Shown here piece after piece: positions 17,683 to 28,100 of a stretch of DNA of 64,000 bases (its first letter is position 1; the number at the start of each line of letters is the position of its first letter). The notes beneath the pieces are model-generated. The model ran no database searches. It was given only the letters and a program-made list of their open reading frames with translations, and was not told the DNA's origin. The position numbers and the translations under genes were made by a program. The DNA comes from Rhodothermia bacterium (lineage in GTDB: Bacteria > Bacteroidota > Rhodothermia > Rhodothermales > UBA2364). Location of the stretch: the NCBI GenBank assembly GCA_017303715.1, contig JAFLBZ010000018.1, positions 1-64,000 of the forward strand, given 5' to 3'.

Positions 17683-18342
17683 GTGGAAGTCATCAGTGCA
17701 TCTTCACTACTTGAATTAACAGAAAATACCTTAGATCGCGCGGTAGAGGCTTTGATTTTTGCTTCTGACGATCCGTTAACGTATGCGGTGTTTGTAGAGG
17801 TTCTTACCCGTACCATCGGAAATACAGTGTCTTTACCTGAAGAGGCGTTAGCCGCTTCCGTTATGAGGATTAATGCACGCTATGCAACGATGAACAGCGC
17901 GCTTTGTATTGAAAAATGGGCTGGAGGTTATCGAATGGCCACATCGTCGGAGGTTGCACCTTATCTCCGCGTCTTGTTTTCAACACAGACCGTACAAAAA
18001 CTTTCGCGTCCTGCTATGGAGACTTTGTCGGTTGTCGCCTACAAGCAGCCGGTTACAAAACCGGAAATTGACTTTATTCGGGGGGTTAACTCGGATTACG
18101 CTGTTCGAAAGTTGTTAGAAACGGGTTTTATCGAAGTGGCGGGACGTAGCGAAGCGGTTGGTCATCCACTTTTATATACGACAACAGCCTTTTTTTTGGA
18201 GCAATTTGGTTTAGCCGATCTTTCGGGTTTACCACAACTGCGCGAAATAGAAGAGTTGCTTAAAGACCCCGCTTTTGAGTCGGAGCGGGAGGAACTGTTG
18301 AAATTAGAAAAAATTGAGGCTCACGAAGCAAAACAACCCTAA
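17683..18342 (+). CDS. scpB: Segregation and condensation protein B
   Basis: A 219-residue winged-helix kleisin partner that joins ScpA and SMC in the bacterial condensin, acting in chromosome compaction and segregation. Conserved stretches include AVEALIFASDDPLT, YATMNSALCIEKWAGGYRM, the signature SRPAMETLSVVAYKQPVTKPEID with IRGVNSDYAVRKLLE, and GHPLLYTTTAFFLEQFGL. GTG at 17683 is the only suitable start. scpA is not in the window. The gene for the rRNA pseudouridine synthase begins 4 bp after the stop, so the two are probably translated from one message. Confidence 0.94.
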   Translation: MEVISASSLLELTENTLDRAVEALIFASDDPLTYAVFVEVLTRTIGNTVSLPEEALAASVMRINARYATMNSALCIEKWAGGYRMATSSEVAPYLRVLFSTQTVQKLSRPAMETLSVVAYKQPVTKPEIDFIRGVNSDYAVRKLLETGFIEVAGRSEAVGHPLLYTTTAFFLEQFGLADLSGLPQLREIEELLKDPAFESEREELLKLEKIEAHEAKQP

Positions 18343-18346
18343 ATAC

Positions 18347-19246
18347 ATGTCATCGAATAATCCAAAAATGTCCAAAAAATCTGCCGACAGGCAAAACCCC
18401 AAAGGCCCAAAACCTGATCAAGCACGTTTGTCAAGTGGTTCATCCACACAGAAGCCGATGAAACGGGTTCCGCGAAAAGGTGACAAAACCGGACAAAAAC
18501 CCTTAGGTGAACCCATCTCGGAAGCGATGCGCCTCAATCGATTTTTGGCGGTAGCAGGTGTGGCTTCTCGTCGGAAAGCAGATGAAATCATTGCAGAAGG
18601 TTTTGTTACGGTAAATGGAGAACTGGTTAGGGAAATGGGTACGCTTGTGCAACCGGGGGATATCGTTGTGATGAATGGGAAAACCTTAACCCCTCAGCAC
18701 TATCGGTACATCCTGCTTAACAAGCCCGAAAACACCATCACGACGGTAGAGGATGACCGAGGACGTAAAACCGTTTTGGATTTAGTGGCGTTACCTGAAA
18801 ATAATGAGATCAGAATTTATCCTGTAGGTCGTTTAGACCGAGACACGGTCGGGGCACTTTTGCTTACGAATGATGGTGAATTGGCGAATCGCTTGATGCA
18901 CCCACGTTATCAAATCGAGAAATATTACTTGGTAGAGGCCGATAAGAGCGTTAAACCCTCTACTTTAGAGACCTTTAAGGAAGGCATCATGCTGGAGGAA
19001 GGCTTGGCAAAAATGGATGATGCAGATTATGTGGCTCTTCCAGATCGCACCAAAATCGGTGTGAAATTACATGAGGGCAAAAACCGACAAATTCGGAGAA
19101 TGTTTGAGGCCGCAGGACACGAGGTAAAGTATTTAGAGCGGGTAAGGTATGCTGGGTTGACCACCGAGGGGCTACGTCGCGGAAAGTGGAGGAATCTGAC
19201 CCCTTCCGAAGTCAGGCAAATAAGACGCTCGGTTAAGTTGAGATAA
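18347..19246 (+). CDS. rluB: RluB/RsuA-family pseudouridine synthase
   Basis: Isomerises a specific uridine to pseudouridine in ribosomal RNA (23S for RluB). The protein (299 residues) starts with a Lys/Pro/Ser/Gln-rich tail of about 55 residues. An S4 RNA-binding domain follows (MRLNRFLAVAGVASRRKADE), then the catalytic domain with D164 in the motif PVGRLDRDTVGALLLTNDG and the RNA-contact region GKNRQIRRMFEAAGHEV. ATG 18347 is preferred over the in-frame TTG at 18314, which overlaps scpB. The scpB-rluB pairing is conserved in many bacteria. The exact rRNA target (RluB versus RluE or RsuA type) is assigned from this context. Confidence 0.9.
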   Translation: MSSNNPKMSKKSADRQNPKGPKPDQARLSSGSSTQKPMKRVPRKGDKTGQKPLGEPISEAMRLNRFLAVAGVASRRKADEIIAEGFVTVNGELVREMGTLVQPGDIVVMNGKTLTPQHYRYILLNKPENTITTVEDDRGRKTVLDLVALPENNEIRIYPVGRLDRDTVGALLLTNDGELANRLMHPRYQIEKYYLVEADKSVKPSTLETFKEGIMLEEGLAKMDDADYVALPDRTKIGVKLHEGKNRQIRRMFEAAGHEVKYLERVRYAGLTTEGLRRGKWRNLTPSEVRQIRRSVKLR

Positions 19247-19251
19247 AACAC

Positions 19252-19989
19252 ATGCAAATTGGCCGTAAACAAAGCACCTTATGGGTTCTCGTGTTGCTGG
19301 TTTTTGCGAGCACGATAATAGGGTGGTGGTTGCGTAGTGATCAGAAGGCGATCGAAGTGGTTCAAGATGCCTTGTCGCAATACGTGTTGACGCAGAAAAC
19401 AGGTGAATCTGCATATTTCCAAGATCGGATCACCTTCTTTGAGCATCAAAAAAAACCTTGTCGTGTGGCACTACTCGGCGATTCCCTAACCGATATCGGG
19501 GACTGGGTTGAGATGGGAAGTGATCTTGGCGTGGTCAATCGTGGGATTTCAGGAGATACTATTGCGGGCTTGAAGTCAAGGCTGAAACAAAGTTTGGCAT
19601 GTAAGCCGAAAAAAGTGGTGGTACTCATCGGAATCAATGATTTAATTGCGGGCGCTTCGCCAGAGCAGGTCGTGCGACAACTCAAAGAATTATTACTTTC
19701 TTTAAAATCATTGGATAGAACGTTGGTCTGGCAAACACTTCTGCCCATCCATAGCGAGAAGTTTATACGTGATACAAGCTTTGGTGCTGCCTTTAACCAG
19801 CAAATTAAACAAGTAAATCACAACTTAAAGACCTTTTGTGCCATCCATAAAATAGAAACGGTGGATGTTTATCAAGCGCTTTCGGACGAATCGGGACAAC
19901 TACAAACTGGCTTTACGCATGATGGGCTTCATTTGAACGGGATAGGTTACAAGGTGTGGTTTACGGTGTTACAACCGTATATGAGGTGA
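19252..19989 (+). CDS. SGNH/GDSL-family hydrolase, membrane anchored
   Basis: A 245-residue esterase or acyl-hydrolase fold protein. An N-terminal hydrophobic segment (about 10-28, LWVLVLLVFASTIIGWWL) anchors or exports it. The four SGNH blocks are present: block I LLGDSLTDIGDW with catalytic S78; block II Gly in NRGISGDT; block III GINDL; block V HDGLHLNG with D224 and H227. The fold resembles platelet-activating factor acetylhydrolase-like lipases. It starts 5 bp after the rluB stop, so it probably belongs to the scpB-rluB transcript. Its last codons are part of a 17-bp tandem duplication. The substrate is unknown. Confidence 0.85.
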   Translation: MQIGRKQSTLWVLVLLVFASTIIGWWLRSDQKAIEVVQDALSQYVLTQKTGESAYFQDRITFFEHQKKPCRVALLGDSLTDIGDWVEMGSDLGVVNRGISGDTIAGLKSRLKQSLACKPKKVVVLIGINDLIAGASPEQVVRQLKELLLSLKSLDRTLVWQTLLPIHSEKFIRDTSFGAAFNQQIKQVNHNLKTFCAIHKIETVDVYQALSDESGQLQTGFTHDGLHLNGIGYKVWFTVLQPYMR

Positions 19990-20007
19990 TACCGTATATG
20001 AGGTGAT
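19974..20007 (+). repeat. Perfect 17-bp tandem duplication over the SGNH hydrolase stop codon
   Basis: ACCGTATATGAGGTGAT occurs at 19974-19990 and again, without mismatch, at 19991-20007. The first copy encodes the end of the hydrolase (PYMR, then the stop TGA at 19987-19989); the second lies just outside the gene. This is probably a recent slippage event with no effect on the protein. Confidence 0.9.
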
Positions 20008-20140
20008 GCTTTTTGTCGTACAAAGTCGGATTTTAAAAGAAATACCGCTTCTGAACGGCAAAATGTTTTGGTAAAATTGCAAGACCATAAAGCTCAAGAT
20101 GGATAAATAATTGTTTAACGATCATAAAAATTTTAACGTG

Positions 20141-21607
20141 ATGTCGAAAATTATTGGTGAAGGTCTTACCTACGACGATGTATTGCTTTTACCGGGGCGT
20201 TCCGATGTGCTGCCTCGAAATGCAAACCTGAAAACACGATTAACCAAAAAAATCCAACTCAATATTCCATTTCTATCGGCGGCAATGGATACCGTTACGG
20301 AATCTCAAATGGCCATTGCCATTGCAAGGGAAGGTGGCGTAGGGGTTTTGCATAAAAACATGCGGATTGAGCAACAAGCCGGCGAAGTCCGACGGGTAAA
20401 ACGCTCTGAAAGTGGGATGATTTTAGACCCTATTACGCTACGCCCCGAAAATACCGTAAAAGATGCTAAAGAGCTGATGGCCAAATACTCCATTGGTGGT
20501 ATTCCCGTGGTGGACGAAAATCGGGTACTGTTGGGAATTGTGACCAACCGAGACTTGCGCTTCGAGCCGTCGGCAAGCACAAAATTGGGGCAGGTTATGA
20601 CAAAAGCACCACTTCGTACCACTTCGGTGGGAACGTCTCTTGCAATCGCTGAGGACTTGCTCAAACAATACAAAATCGAAAAACTACCGGTTGTTGATGA
20701 GAAAGGAATCCTTAAAGGACTCATTACCTTTAAAGACATAAAAAAGAAGCAAGCACATCCATTTGCCTGCAAAGATACACATGGCCGCTTACGTGTTGGG
20801 GCTGCAGTTGGCGTAACGCCCGATACTATGGAGCGTGTTGCTGCTCTTGTTGAAGCTGAAGTGGACTTTGTGGTCGTTGATACCGCACATGGCCACTCGG
20901 TTGGCGTGATGCAAATGGTCTCAAAAATCAAAGCAGTTTATGGAACGTTAGAAGTGCTGGCTGGAAATGTGGCTACAGGTGCGGGAACCCGCGATTTGAT
21001 AGAAGCTGGTGCGGATGCCGTAAAAGTGGGTATAGGACCGGGATCAATCTGTACCACACGTGTAATTGCTGGCGTTGGTGTACCGCAGTTTTCAGCTGTA
21101 CTGGCGTGTGCCGAGGCCGCCGCAAGCTATGACGTACCCCTTATTGCCGATGGTGGTATTAAGCTCACGGGCGATGTCCCCAAAGCCTTGGCCGCTGGTG
21201 CAGATACGGTTATGATCGGTTCCCTCTTTGCAGGTGTGGATGAAAGCCCTGGCCATACCGTGCTTTATGAAGGACGGAAATTTAAAACCTATCGCGGAAT
21301 GGGTTCGCTCGGCGCAATGAAAGCAGGAAGTAAAGATCGTTATTTTCAAGACGCAGAGGATGATATCAAAAAATTGGTTCCGGAAGGGATTGAAGGACGG
21401 GTTCCGTACAAAGGCACACTTAGCGAAGTGATTTTCCAGATGAAGGGTGGTCTTCAAGCAGCTATGGGGTATTGTGGCTGTCCAACGATTCCGGCGTTGC
21501 AGGAAAAAGCACAATTTATACGAATTACCGCATCCGGAATTCGGGAAAGCCATCCCCATGACATTATTTTAACGGAGGAAGCACCCAATTATAGCTCAAG
21601 AAGATAG
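20141..21607 (+). CDS. guaB: Inosine-5'-monophosphate dehydrogenase
   Basis: Oxidises IMP to XMP with NAD+, the first committed step of GMP synthesis, in the cytosol. Starting at ATG 20141 gives 488 residues, the usual size, beginning [18 protein letters not shown]; an upstream TTG at 20111 would add ten atypical residues. A CBS-domain pair (about 95-205) interrupts the barrel. The catalytic loop [11 protein letters not shown] holds C304, followed by the phosphate-binding [11 protein letters not shown] and the flap with [10 protein letters not shown] and [12 protein letters not shown]. It appears to be monocistronic. Confidence 0.97.
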   Translation: MSKIIGEGLTYDDVLLLPGRSDVLPRNANLKTRLTKKIQLNIPFLSAAMDTVTESQMAIAIAREGGVGVLHKNMRIEQQAGEVRRVKRSESGMILDPITLRPENTVKDAKELMAKYSIGGIPVVDENRVLLGIVTNRDLRFEPSASTKLGQVMTKAPLRTTSVGTSLAIAEDLLKQYKIEKLPVVDEKGILKGLITFKDIKKKQAHPFACKDTHGRLRVGAAVGVTPDTMERVAALVEAEVDFVVVDTAHGHSVGVMQMVSKIKAVYGTLEVLAGNVATGAGTRDLIEAGADAVKVGIGPGSICTTRVIAGVGVPQFSAVLACAEAAASYDVPLIADGGIKLTGDVPKALAAGADTVMIGSLFAGVDESPGHTVLYEGRKFKTYRGMGSLGAMKAGSKDRYFQDAEDDIKKLVPEGIEGRVPYKGTLSEVIFQMKGGLQAAMGYCGCPTIPALQEKAQFIRITASGIRESHPHDIILTEEAPNYSSRR

Positions 21608-21690
21608 CGTTTTTGCTTGTTTTGGGCATGAAAGAATTCCTACTTTAGGAATGTGTTCCAACCAACATCACCACCAGTTTTAAGACCTCC

Positions 21691-22998
21691 ATGCTACCCG
21701 AAGCCCCACACCTGCGCGTTTTGGTGATTGCCTACTATTTCCCTCCAATGGGAGGGAGTGGCGTTCAGCGTATTACCAAATTTGTAAAGTACCTTTCCCA
21801 ATTTGGTTGGGAGCCAGAAGTGCTTACTGTTGAGCCACAAGGCTATTATGCCTACGACGAAAGCCTATTAAATGAAATCCCAGATGTGGCGATACATCGA
21901 GTGGCTTCCAAAGACTTGAACCGCCTGTTCAAAAAAGGGCAAACCGTAACCATGCCCGGTGCATCGGTGCAAAAAAAGTGGGCTTGGCTTAGTGGATGGG
22001 CGATGATCCCAGACTCTAAAATTGGATGGAAGGATGATGCAGTCGAGGCAGGAAAAAAGATTTTAGACAGCAAGCGTTTCGATATGATTCTCTCCACAGC
22101 CCCACCATTTACTGCTCATTTGGTGGCTATGGAACTTAGTCAATATAGTGGTGTACCGTTCATCGCCGATTTTCGGGAGCCTTGGATGGATAATTCGCGG
22201 CTCCAAATGCCCACACAACGCCATAAACGTAAACACTTAGAATTAGAAACGGAGGTGGTGAAACATGCTTCGCGACTTGTTACCATCAATCGAGGCATAA
22301 AAGAAGGTCTTATTCAGCGTCATACCGGAGCTGGCGGCTACAATACCATCCAAATCATCTCTCACGGTTTTGATCCAGAGGATTTTCCGGTTCATGGAAC
22401 GTATATGGATGGCATTATGCGCTTTGTTTATTCGGGCATGTTTTATGACGTACAAAAGCCCGATACCTTCCTTCATGCATTTCAGGACTTTATCAGCCGG
22501 AGACCAGATGCGGCTCCACATGTTTTGGCCGAATTTGTGGGTTTAACCCCAGAAGGTGGGCCGGAATTGGTGAATAAGCTCAAGTTACAAGACCATGTGG
22601 TCTTTGAAGGATATATCCCACATCGAAAGTCTGTTCAAAAAATATGGCTTGCCGATGTGCTTTGGATGACACTTGGAGATCAGCCAAATGTAGAGAAAAT
22701 GTCCACGAGTAAGCTATATGAGTATTTCGGCACCCAAAAGCCCATCATAGGATTGGTTCCAGAGGGTGAGGAAGCCCAGCAAATACGTACATACGGTGCC
22801 GGTGTAGTCATAGATCCACAAGACATTCGTGCAACTTCCAACGCCATTGAGGGGTATTACGACCAATGGCGCAAACGCGCGTTACCAAGACCAGATCCGA
22901 GTTTTGTGGAACGTTTTGACCGCCGATTGCTCACCAGAGAACTTGCGAAAGTGATGTCTGGGGTGTTGATGCAAATGAATGAATATTATACCCTTTAA
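21691..22998 (+). CDS. Glycosyltransferase, GT4-like (GT-B fold)
   Basis: A 435-residue cytosolic enzyme expected to move a sugar from a nucleotide donor to an envelope acceptor. The N-terminal Rossmann domain starts VLVIAYYFPPMGGSGVQRI, with the acceptor-side loop STAPPFTAHLVA and ADFREPWMDN. The C-terminal domain shows MRFVYSGMFYD and the donor-binding end STSKLYEYFGTQKPI with VPEGEEA. No membrane segment is evident. The gene overlaps the next one by 20 bp, so the two are translationally coupled. Donor and acceptor cannot be inferred. Confidence 0.85.
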   Translation: MLPEAPHLRVLVIAYYFPPMGGSGVQRITKFVKYLSQFGWEPEVLTVEPQGYYAYDESLLNEIPDVAIHRVASKDLNRLFKKGQTVTMPGASVQKKWAWLSGWAMIPDSKIGWKDDAVEAGKKILDSKRFDMILSTAPPFTAHLVAMELSQYSGVPFIADFREPWMDNSRLQMPTQRHKRKHLELETEVVKHASRLVTINRGIKEGLIQRHTGAGGYNTIQIISHGFDPEDFPVHGTYMDGIMRFVYSGMFYDVQKPDTFLHAFQDFISRRPDAAPHVLAEFVGLTPEGGPELVNKLKLQDHVVFEGYIPHRKSVQKIWLADVLWMTLGDQPNVEKMSTSKLYEYFGTQKPIIGLVPEGEEAQQIRTYGAGVVIDPQDIRATSNAIEGYYDQWRKRALPRPDPSFVERFDRRLLTRELAKVMSGVLMQMNEYYTL

Positions 22999-23437
22999 TA
23001 ATTTGGCTTCATCCGTAAAAAAAGAACAAATTCATTTCTCTTTGGCCAGTGTCCCTGAACACGCTTCGGTGATATTGGCCATGCTACAATCTTGTGCCAC
23101 CTATTTTAATTGGTCACCAGACTTTTCAGAGCGCATTTTTCAAGCGGGAACGGAAGGCTTTATTAATGGGATGGAACACGGGAATGGCTATAATCCACAG
23201 AAACAGGTTTGTTTTGCGCTAACTCATTCGGAAAGCGGGGTGGAAATTGTTATTCAAGACCAAGGAAATGGGTTTAATCCTGACGCTTTACCAGACCCGC
23301 TTGCGCCAGAGAATATACTCAAAGCCTCCGGACGGGGCCTGTTTCTAATCCGTCATTGGGCAGATGAAGTCCATTTTGAGGACAATGGTAAACGCTTGGT
23401 CTTGAACTTCTATGCTGAAAATGAAGACGTGGCGTAA
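22979..23437 (+). CDS. RsbW/SpoIIAB-like histidine-kinase-type ATPase (anti-sigma factor family)
   Basis: A 152-residue GHKL-fold protein. The N box is GTEGFINGMEHGNGYN, the G1 box IQDQGNGFNP and the G2 box GRGLFLIRHWADEV, all close to RsbW-type serine kinases that bind a sigma factor or phosphorylate an anti-anti-sigma partner. No STAS-domain partner or sigma factor is in the window, so the pathway is open. It starts inside the end of the glycosyltransferase gene (20-bp overlap in another frame), which suggests linked expression. The ATG at 22979 keeps the full fold. Confidence 0.82.
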   Translation: MNIIPFNNLASSVKKEQIHFSLASVPEHASVILAMLQSCATYFNWSPDFSERIFQAGTEGFINGMEHGNGYNPQKQVCFALTHSESGVEIVIQDQGNGFNPDALPDPLAPENILKASGRGLFLIRHWADEVHFEDNGKRLVLNFYAENEDVA

Positions 23438-23456
23438 AATGTTTTACTTGCGGATT

Positions 23457-23681
23457 TTAATATATGGCATCACAGTCAATCTCTAAGGTGCCCCATTGCA
23501 TATCGGTGTATAGAGCGCGGAGAATGTAGTTAAAGATTTTGTAAGGCGGGACTTTGGGTTTAGATCCGAATTTGGAAAATTTTAAGTGGGGTAAGATATA
23601 GTAATTGAAGTCTTTTTCGCTTAAATAAGTTGGAATCATAATCTGGCACATTAAGGATGAAAGTTTGACGGTTCGAGACAA
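23457..23681 (-). pseudogene. N-terminal fragment of an IS transposase (IS4/IS5-like)
   Basis: The 74-residue frame reads like the start of IS5-group transposases: FNYYILPHLKFSKFG, then KVPPYKIFNYILRALYTDMQWG, which mirrors the usual IFNYILYRLHTGCQW helix. The frame then stops after EIDCDAIY, so the DDE catalytic domain is missing, and the 20 bp to the RsbW-like gene leave no room for it. No terminal inverted repeats are evident. It is a remnant of a past insertion. Confidence 0.6.
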
Positions 23682-23771
23682 ATTTAATCCTTATATGTGC
23701 CAGTTTTTGTTTAACTTGGATGAGTTCAGAGGCTTGCAACCAGTTTGAAAAATAAGGACCTATCTAATGGG

Positions 23772-24878
23772 TCAGGACTCCCACAGGGTACGGCGTTTTT
23801 CATATGCCTCGCGGGTAATGCGTACATCCGCTACAAATTGTTCTAACTCGTGCATCAACAAGGCTTGCGGGCCATCCACAAAGGCTTCTGGCGGTTTGGG
23901 ATGGAAATCCACCAGAATCATATTGGCTCCGGCAATAACCCCTTGAGCAGTAACGTGTAAGGTATCCAAAATGCCATCCGAGGATTTCTCCCGTGAACCC
24001 ACCGAATGTGACGGATCTACACAGACGGGCATGCGGGTAAGTCTTTTAACAACAGGTACATGTGCAAAATCCACCATATTTCGGTGTGGGTCGCCAAAAT
24101 TGGCCTTCATCCCACGCAAACAGAAAATTACATTGGCATTGCCCTCGCTTGCCAAGTATTCGGCAGCATTCAGCGACTCGGAAAGGGTAATCCCAAAGCC
24201 GCGTTTGAGCAATACGGGATGGGTTTTTTGTGATCCAACTGCTTTGAGCAATTCAAAATTTTGTGTATTTCTCGTTCCAATTTGGAGCATAACCCCAGTT
24301 GGTTGACCTGTTTTTTCTAAAGCCTCGTTAATTTCATCCACATGCCGTTCGTGGGTGACCTCCATTGCAATCACCTTGATGTCGTATTTCCCCGCCAATT
24401 CAAAAACCCAAGGCAGGCAAGCAGCGCCATGCCCTTGAAACGCATACGGATTGGTTCGGGGTTTGTATGCTCCCATACGGGTACAATTTAGGCCTAAGTC
24501 GCGGACGCCCTTCATCATCGCCTCCACATTGGTTGGGTTATCAACCGCACATAGACCAGCAAAGATGTGCAGGTTGTCTTGGTTAAATTCCACGCCGTTG
24601 TAATTAAAGCCAACCACACGTTTTTCATCTTTGTGCTTACCCAGAATCCGGTAGTCTTGAGATATTCGAACAACGCGCTCCACACCGGGTAATGCTGCGA
24701 TTTGTTCAACATTTAGCTCACCGGTTTTGCCCAGTAGATAGACCTCCGTGAGTTTGTCTTGAACCCCCTCGATGGTGTGAAGTTTAACCTCGATTTTAGG
24801 AAGGCGGCTCAGGTATGAAAGTGTAACCTGATAAGCTTCTGAGCTTTCGTCAATGTTTGGATGGAGAATAACAACCAT
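23772..24878 (-). CDS. aroF: 3-deoxy-7-phosphoheptulonate (DAHP) synthase, AroF/type I-beta
   Basis: Joins phosphoenolpyruvate and erythrose 4-phosphate in the first step of the shikimate pathway. ATG at 24878 (MVVILHPNIDE) gives 368 residues; an upstream in-frame ATG at 24944 adds 22 unlikely residues. Residues 1-65 form the ferredoxin-like regulatory domain found in Thermotoga-type enzymes. The barrel follows: FAGLCAVDN, RMGAYKPRTNPYAFQG, LQIGTRNTQNFELL, LLKRGF, FCLRGM and the metal ligands in PVCVDPSHSVG. It is divergent from the mannosidase gene; 277 bp separate the starts. Confidence 0.95.
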   Translation of the reverse strand: MVVILHPNIDESSEAYQVTLSYLSRLPKIEVKLHTIEGVQDKLTEVYLLGKTGELNVEQIAALPGVERVVRISQDYRILGKHKDEKRVVGFNYNGVEFNQDNLHIFAGLCAVDNPTNVEAMMKGVRDLGLNCTRMGAYKPRTNPYAFQGHGAACLPWVFELAGKYDIKVIAMEVTHERHVDEINEALEKTGQPTGVMLQIGTRNTQNFELLKAVGSQKTHPVLLKRGFGITLSESLNAAEYLASEGNANVIFCLRGMKANFGDPHRNMVDFAHVPVVKRLTRMPVCVDPSHSVGSREKSSDGILDTLHVTAQGVIAGANMILVDFHPKPPEAFVDGPQALLMHELEQFVADVRITREAYEKRRTLWES

Positions 24879-25155
24879 TTTATTGCAATTATATAAGGTG
24901 TTTTGGTGAGTTATTTGTATAGGCGAACGATTTTTGTTCGGCAAAATAACGGCAAGACCGCATTTTTTTTGCCAAGCATCCGCGAAATTTTACAACTTCA
25001 TTTCATCTTGTTTAAAGTTTCGGAAGTTCATACCTTTATTGCGCTAATTTTTTTGTGCCCATCCAAAAGATTAACCGGACTAAATCAACAAGCTTGTTTT
25101 GTTTTTTGGAACTGCTGCACCAACCAACAACCCTCCCCAAAACCTTACAACGCTC

Positions 25156-28100
25156 ATGCAATTACGACCTGAGATGATTGACACCCGCGTAGAGCGGCGG
25201 CTCCGTGAGTTAGAACGCTGGATTTACGAGCAACGCATTCCCATTACCGATTGGCGGCCCTCCAACCGTTGGCCCGACCATATCCCACAACCGGCGGCGG
25301 TTGCGCCCCTAACCTCCGATGTTCCGGCAGTAGATGAAACCCCCACCGATTTTGCCCAATTCCCACATGTCCATGCCAAGGCGTTCTGGGTTTCAACAAC
25401 CGTTACCATCCCTGAAAAAATGGCTGGAAAGCGGGTTTTTACCCATATGAATACCGGCAGCGATGGCTTTTTGTCCGAGAGTACGGTTTATATCAATGGC
25501 CGGATTTCTGGCGGATTGGACATCAACCGGAAAGACATTTTATTGACAACCGTGGCCGAGGCCGGACAAACCTTCCGGATTGATGTAATGGTACATTCTG
25601 GCAGAATGCGCACGCCACAATCGCTTTCCGGAGCATTGGTTGTGCTGAACGAAGACATTTATCACTTCCGTTACGACCTACGCGCGGTTCTTGGCGCAGT
25701 ACGCTCCTTAGACAAAGAGCATCCTACGGCCATCCGAATTTGGTACATTCTCGAACAATGCCTAAATGCCATAGATTTCCATTCAGATTATAACCGAGTG
25801 GATGTTTCGGCGGCGGCAATATTGCTTAAGGAAAAGACACAAGCTCTTCTACCGACACACCAACCGCCAGATTTTAACCTATACCTCTGTGCAAATTCGC
25901 ATATAGATGTGGTATGGTTGTGGACCCTCGCTGAGACCCGCCAGAAAATGGCCCGGACGTCTTCTACTGCAGTACGATATATGGATGAATTGCCTGAATA
26001 CCACTTCTCGCAAAGTCAAGCACAACTGTATGATTTTCTCCTACAAGACCATCCTGATTTGTTTGCCCTCGTACAAGACAAAGTTAAAGGTGGGCAATGG
26101 GAATTTGTGGGTGCGGCTTGGGTAGAACCGGATTGCAACATTACGGGCGGCGAGTCGTTGGTGCGACAGTTGCTTTATGGTCAAAAATTCTGGAAACAAC
26201 ACTTTGGCAAAACATCTCGTACCATGTGGTTGGTGGATACGTTTGGATACGCCTCTGCCATGCCACAAATTCTGCGTAAATCGGGCTTAGATACGTTTGT
26301 CACACAAAAACTTACGTGGAGCGAAACCAATCCTTTTCCCTATGGTCACTTTGATTGGGAAGGTATTGACGGTTCTCGCATCCGCTGCGTTTTTCCACAA
26401 AGCTACGTCACCCGCACTTATCCAGACGAGATGATGCAGTGGTACAAGCGTTATCCGTCTAAGGACATTGCACCGGACTTGCTCTACCTTTATGGATATG
26501 GAGATGGTGGTGGTGGGCCTGTGCGGGAGGATGTGGAATTGGGCAAACGGATGCAAGAATTTCCGGCTTATCCACGGGTTAAATTTAGCCGCGTAGAAGA
26601 TGCCTTGGATGCCATTAAATCGCGTGCAGAAGCTCTTGCCGATGAATATGGCTATCAAATCCCTGTCTGGAAAGGCGAACTTTACCTCGAATTTCACCGA
26701 GGAACCTTGACCACCCATGCCTTGGTGAAACGGCGCAACCGGAAAAACGAATTGCTCATCCGCGAAGCAGAAATTTGGGCTGCTCTCGCCGAAATCCACA
26801 ATGGCGCAACCTATCCTGCCGAAGCCTTAGAAAGCAATTGGAAAAAACTCATGTTGCTCCAATTCCACGATATTTTGCCCGGAACAAGTATTGTCCAAGC
26901 TTATCCAGACGTTCACCGAATCTATGGCGAGATAGAAACCGATGTGGCCGCCCTTTTAAACAAGGCCATCGAGAATTTGGACGCCCCAAGCATCCAGCCG
27001 CCGTATCGTTTCTCGGTCTTGAACAGTTTGTCCTTTACCGTCACCGATTGGGCGGAGGCGATCATTCCGCTTAAGTTGCCTTTTGGCATTCAAGATGCAA
27101 CCGGAAATCCTGTCACTTTCCAAGTGCTGCATGAAGATGAGGCAAACACACATATCGGATTCGAGGCGACCATTTCGCCCTTTGCTGCCTCGCAATTCGT
27201 CGCAAAGCCCATTGAAGCAAAGCCTTCCGACAACGATCTGTCCCAAGCCTTAGATCAGGCGTTAGCCGATCTACCTCTTTCGGATGCCGATGTTTTTCGC
27301 TTATGGTTAGGACTAACAGACGAGGGTGCTTTGTCTGCCGAGGAGATCGGGCAAAAGTTAGACCTTTCCAAAGACGAGGTCAAAGAAATTCGACTACGGG
27401 CTTTGGCGCATGTTTCCAAATCCAACAAAGCCTTGAAGGAAAAAAACTTAGAGAAATTCCGGAAATCCCAAAAAGCCGTAGCAAAATCCGCTTTAGCTGC
27501 GCCGAACTTGCTCGCCACCGAAGAAGGTATGGAAAACGAATTCTTCTATATTCGCTTTAATCCATCTGGCGGGTTAGATTCCATCTACGATAAACGTTTA
27601 CAACGGGAATGGCTTACCGGAAAAGGGAACGACCTGCAAACCTTTGAAGACCGTCCCAATAGTTGGGATGCGTGGGATGTTAATGATTGGTTCGAACAAA
27701 AACCATTGAATTTATTAACGTTAGAACAAGTCTCTGTCTTAGAAAGTGGTCCCATTCGCGCCACTGTTCGGTTCGATTTTAAGACTTGTAATGGCAGTAC
27801 CCTTAGCCAGTTGGTGATGATGTATCGCTCCATTCCGCGTATTGACTTCCGAACGGTCATGGACTGGCACGAGCAACACGTTTTGCTCAAAGTGGCTTTT
27901 CCTGTTTCGGTGCATAGTGCCTCGGCTGCATATGAAATCCAATACGGAACCATAGAGCGCCCAACTTCGCGGAATACCACTTGGGAGCAAGCCAAGTTTG
28001 AGGTTTCTGGTCAACGTTGGACGGATCTCTCGGATGGTAGCGGTGGTGTTTCCCTTCTGAACGATGGAAAATACGGTCACGATATTCACCATAATGTTAT

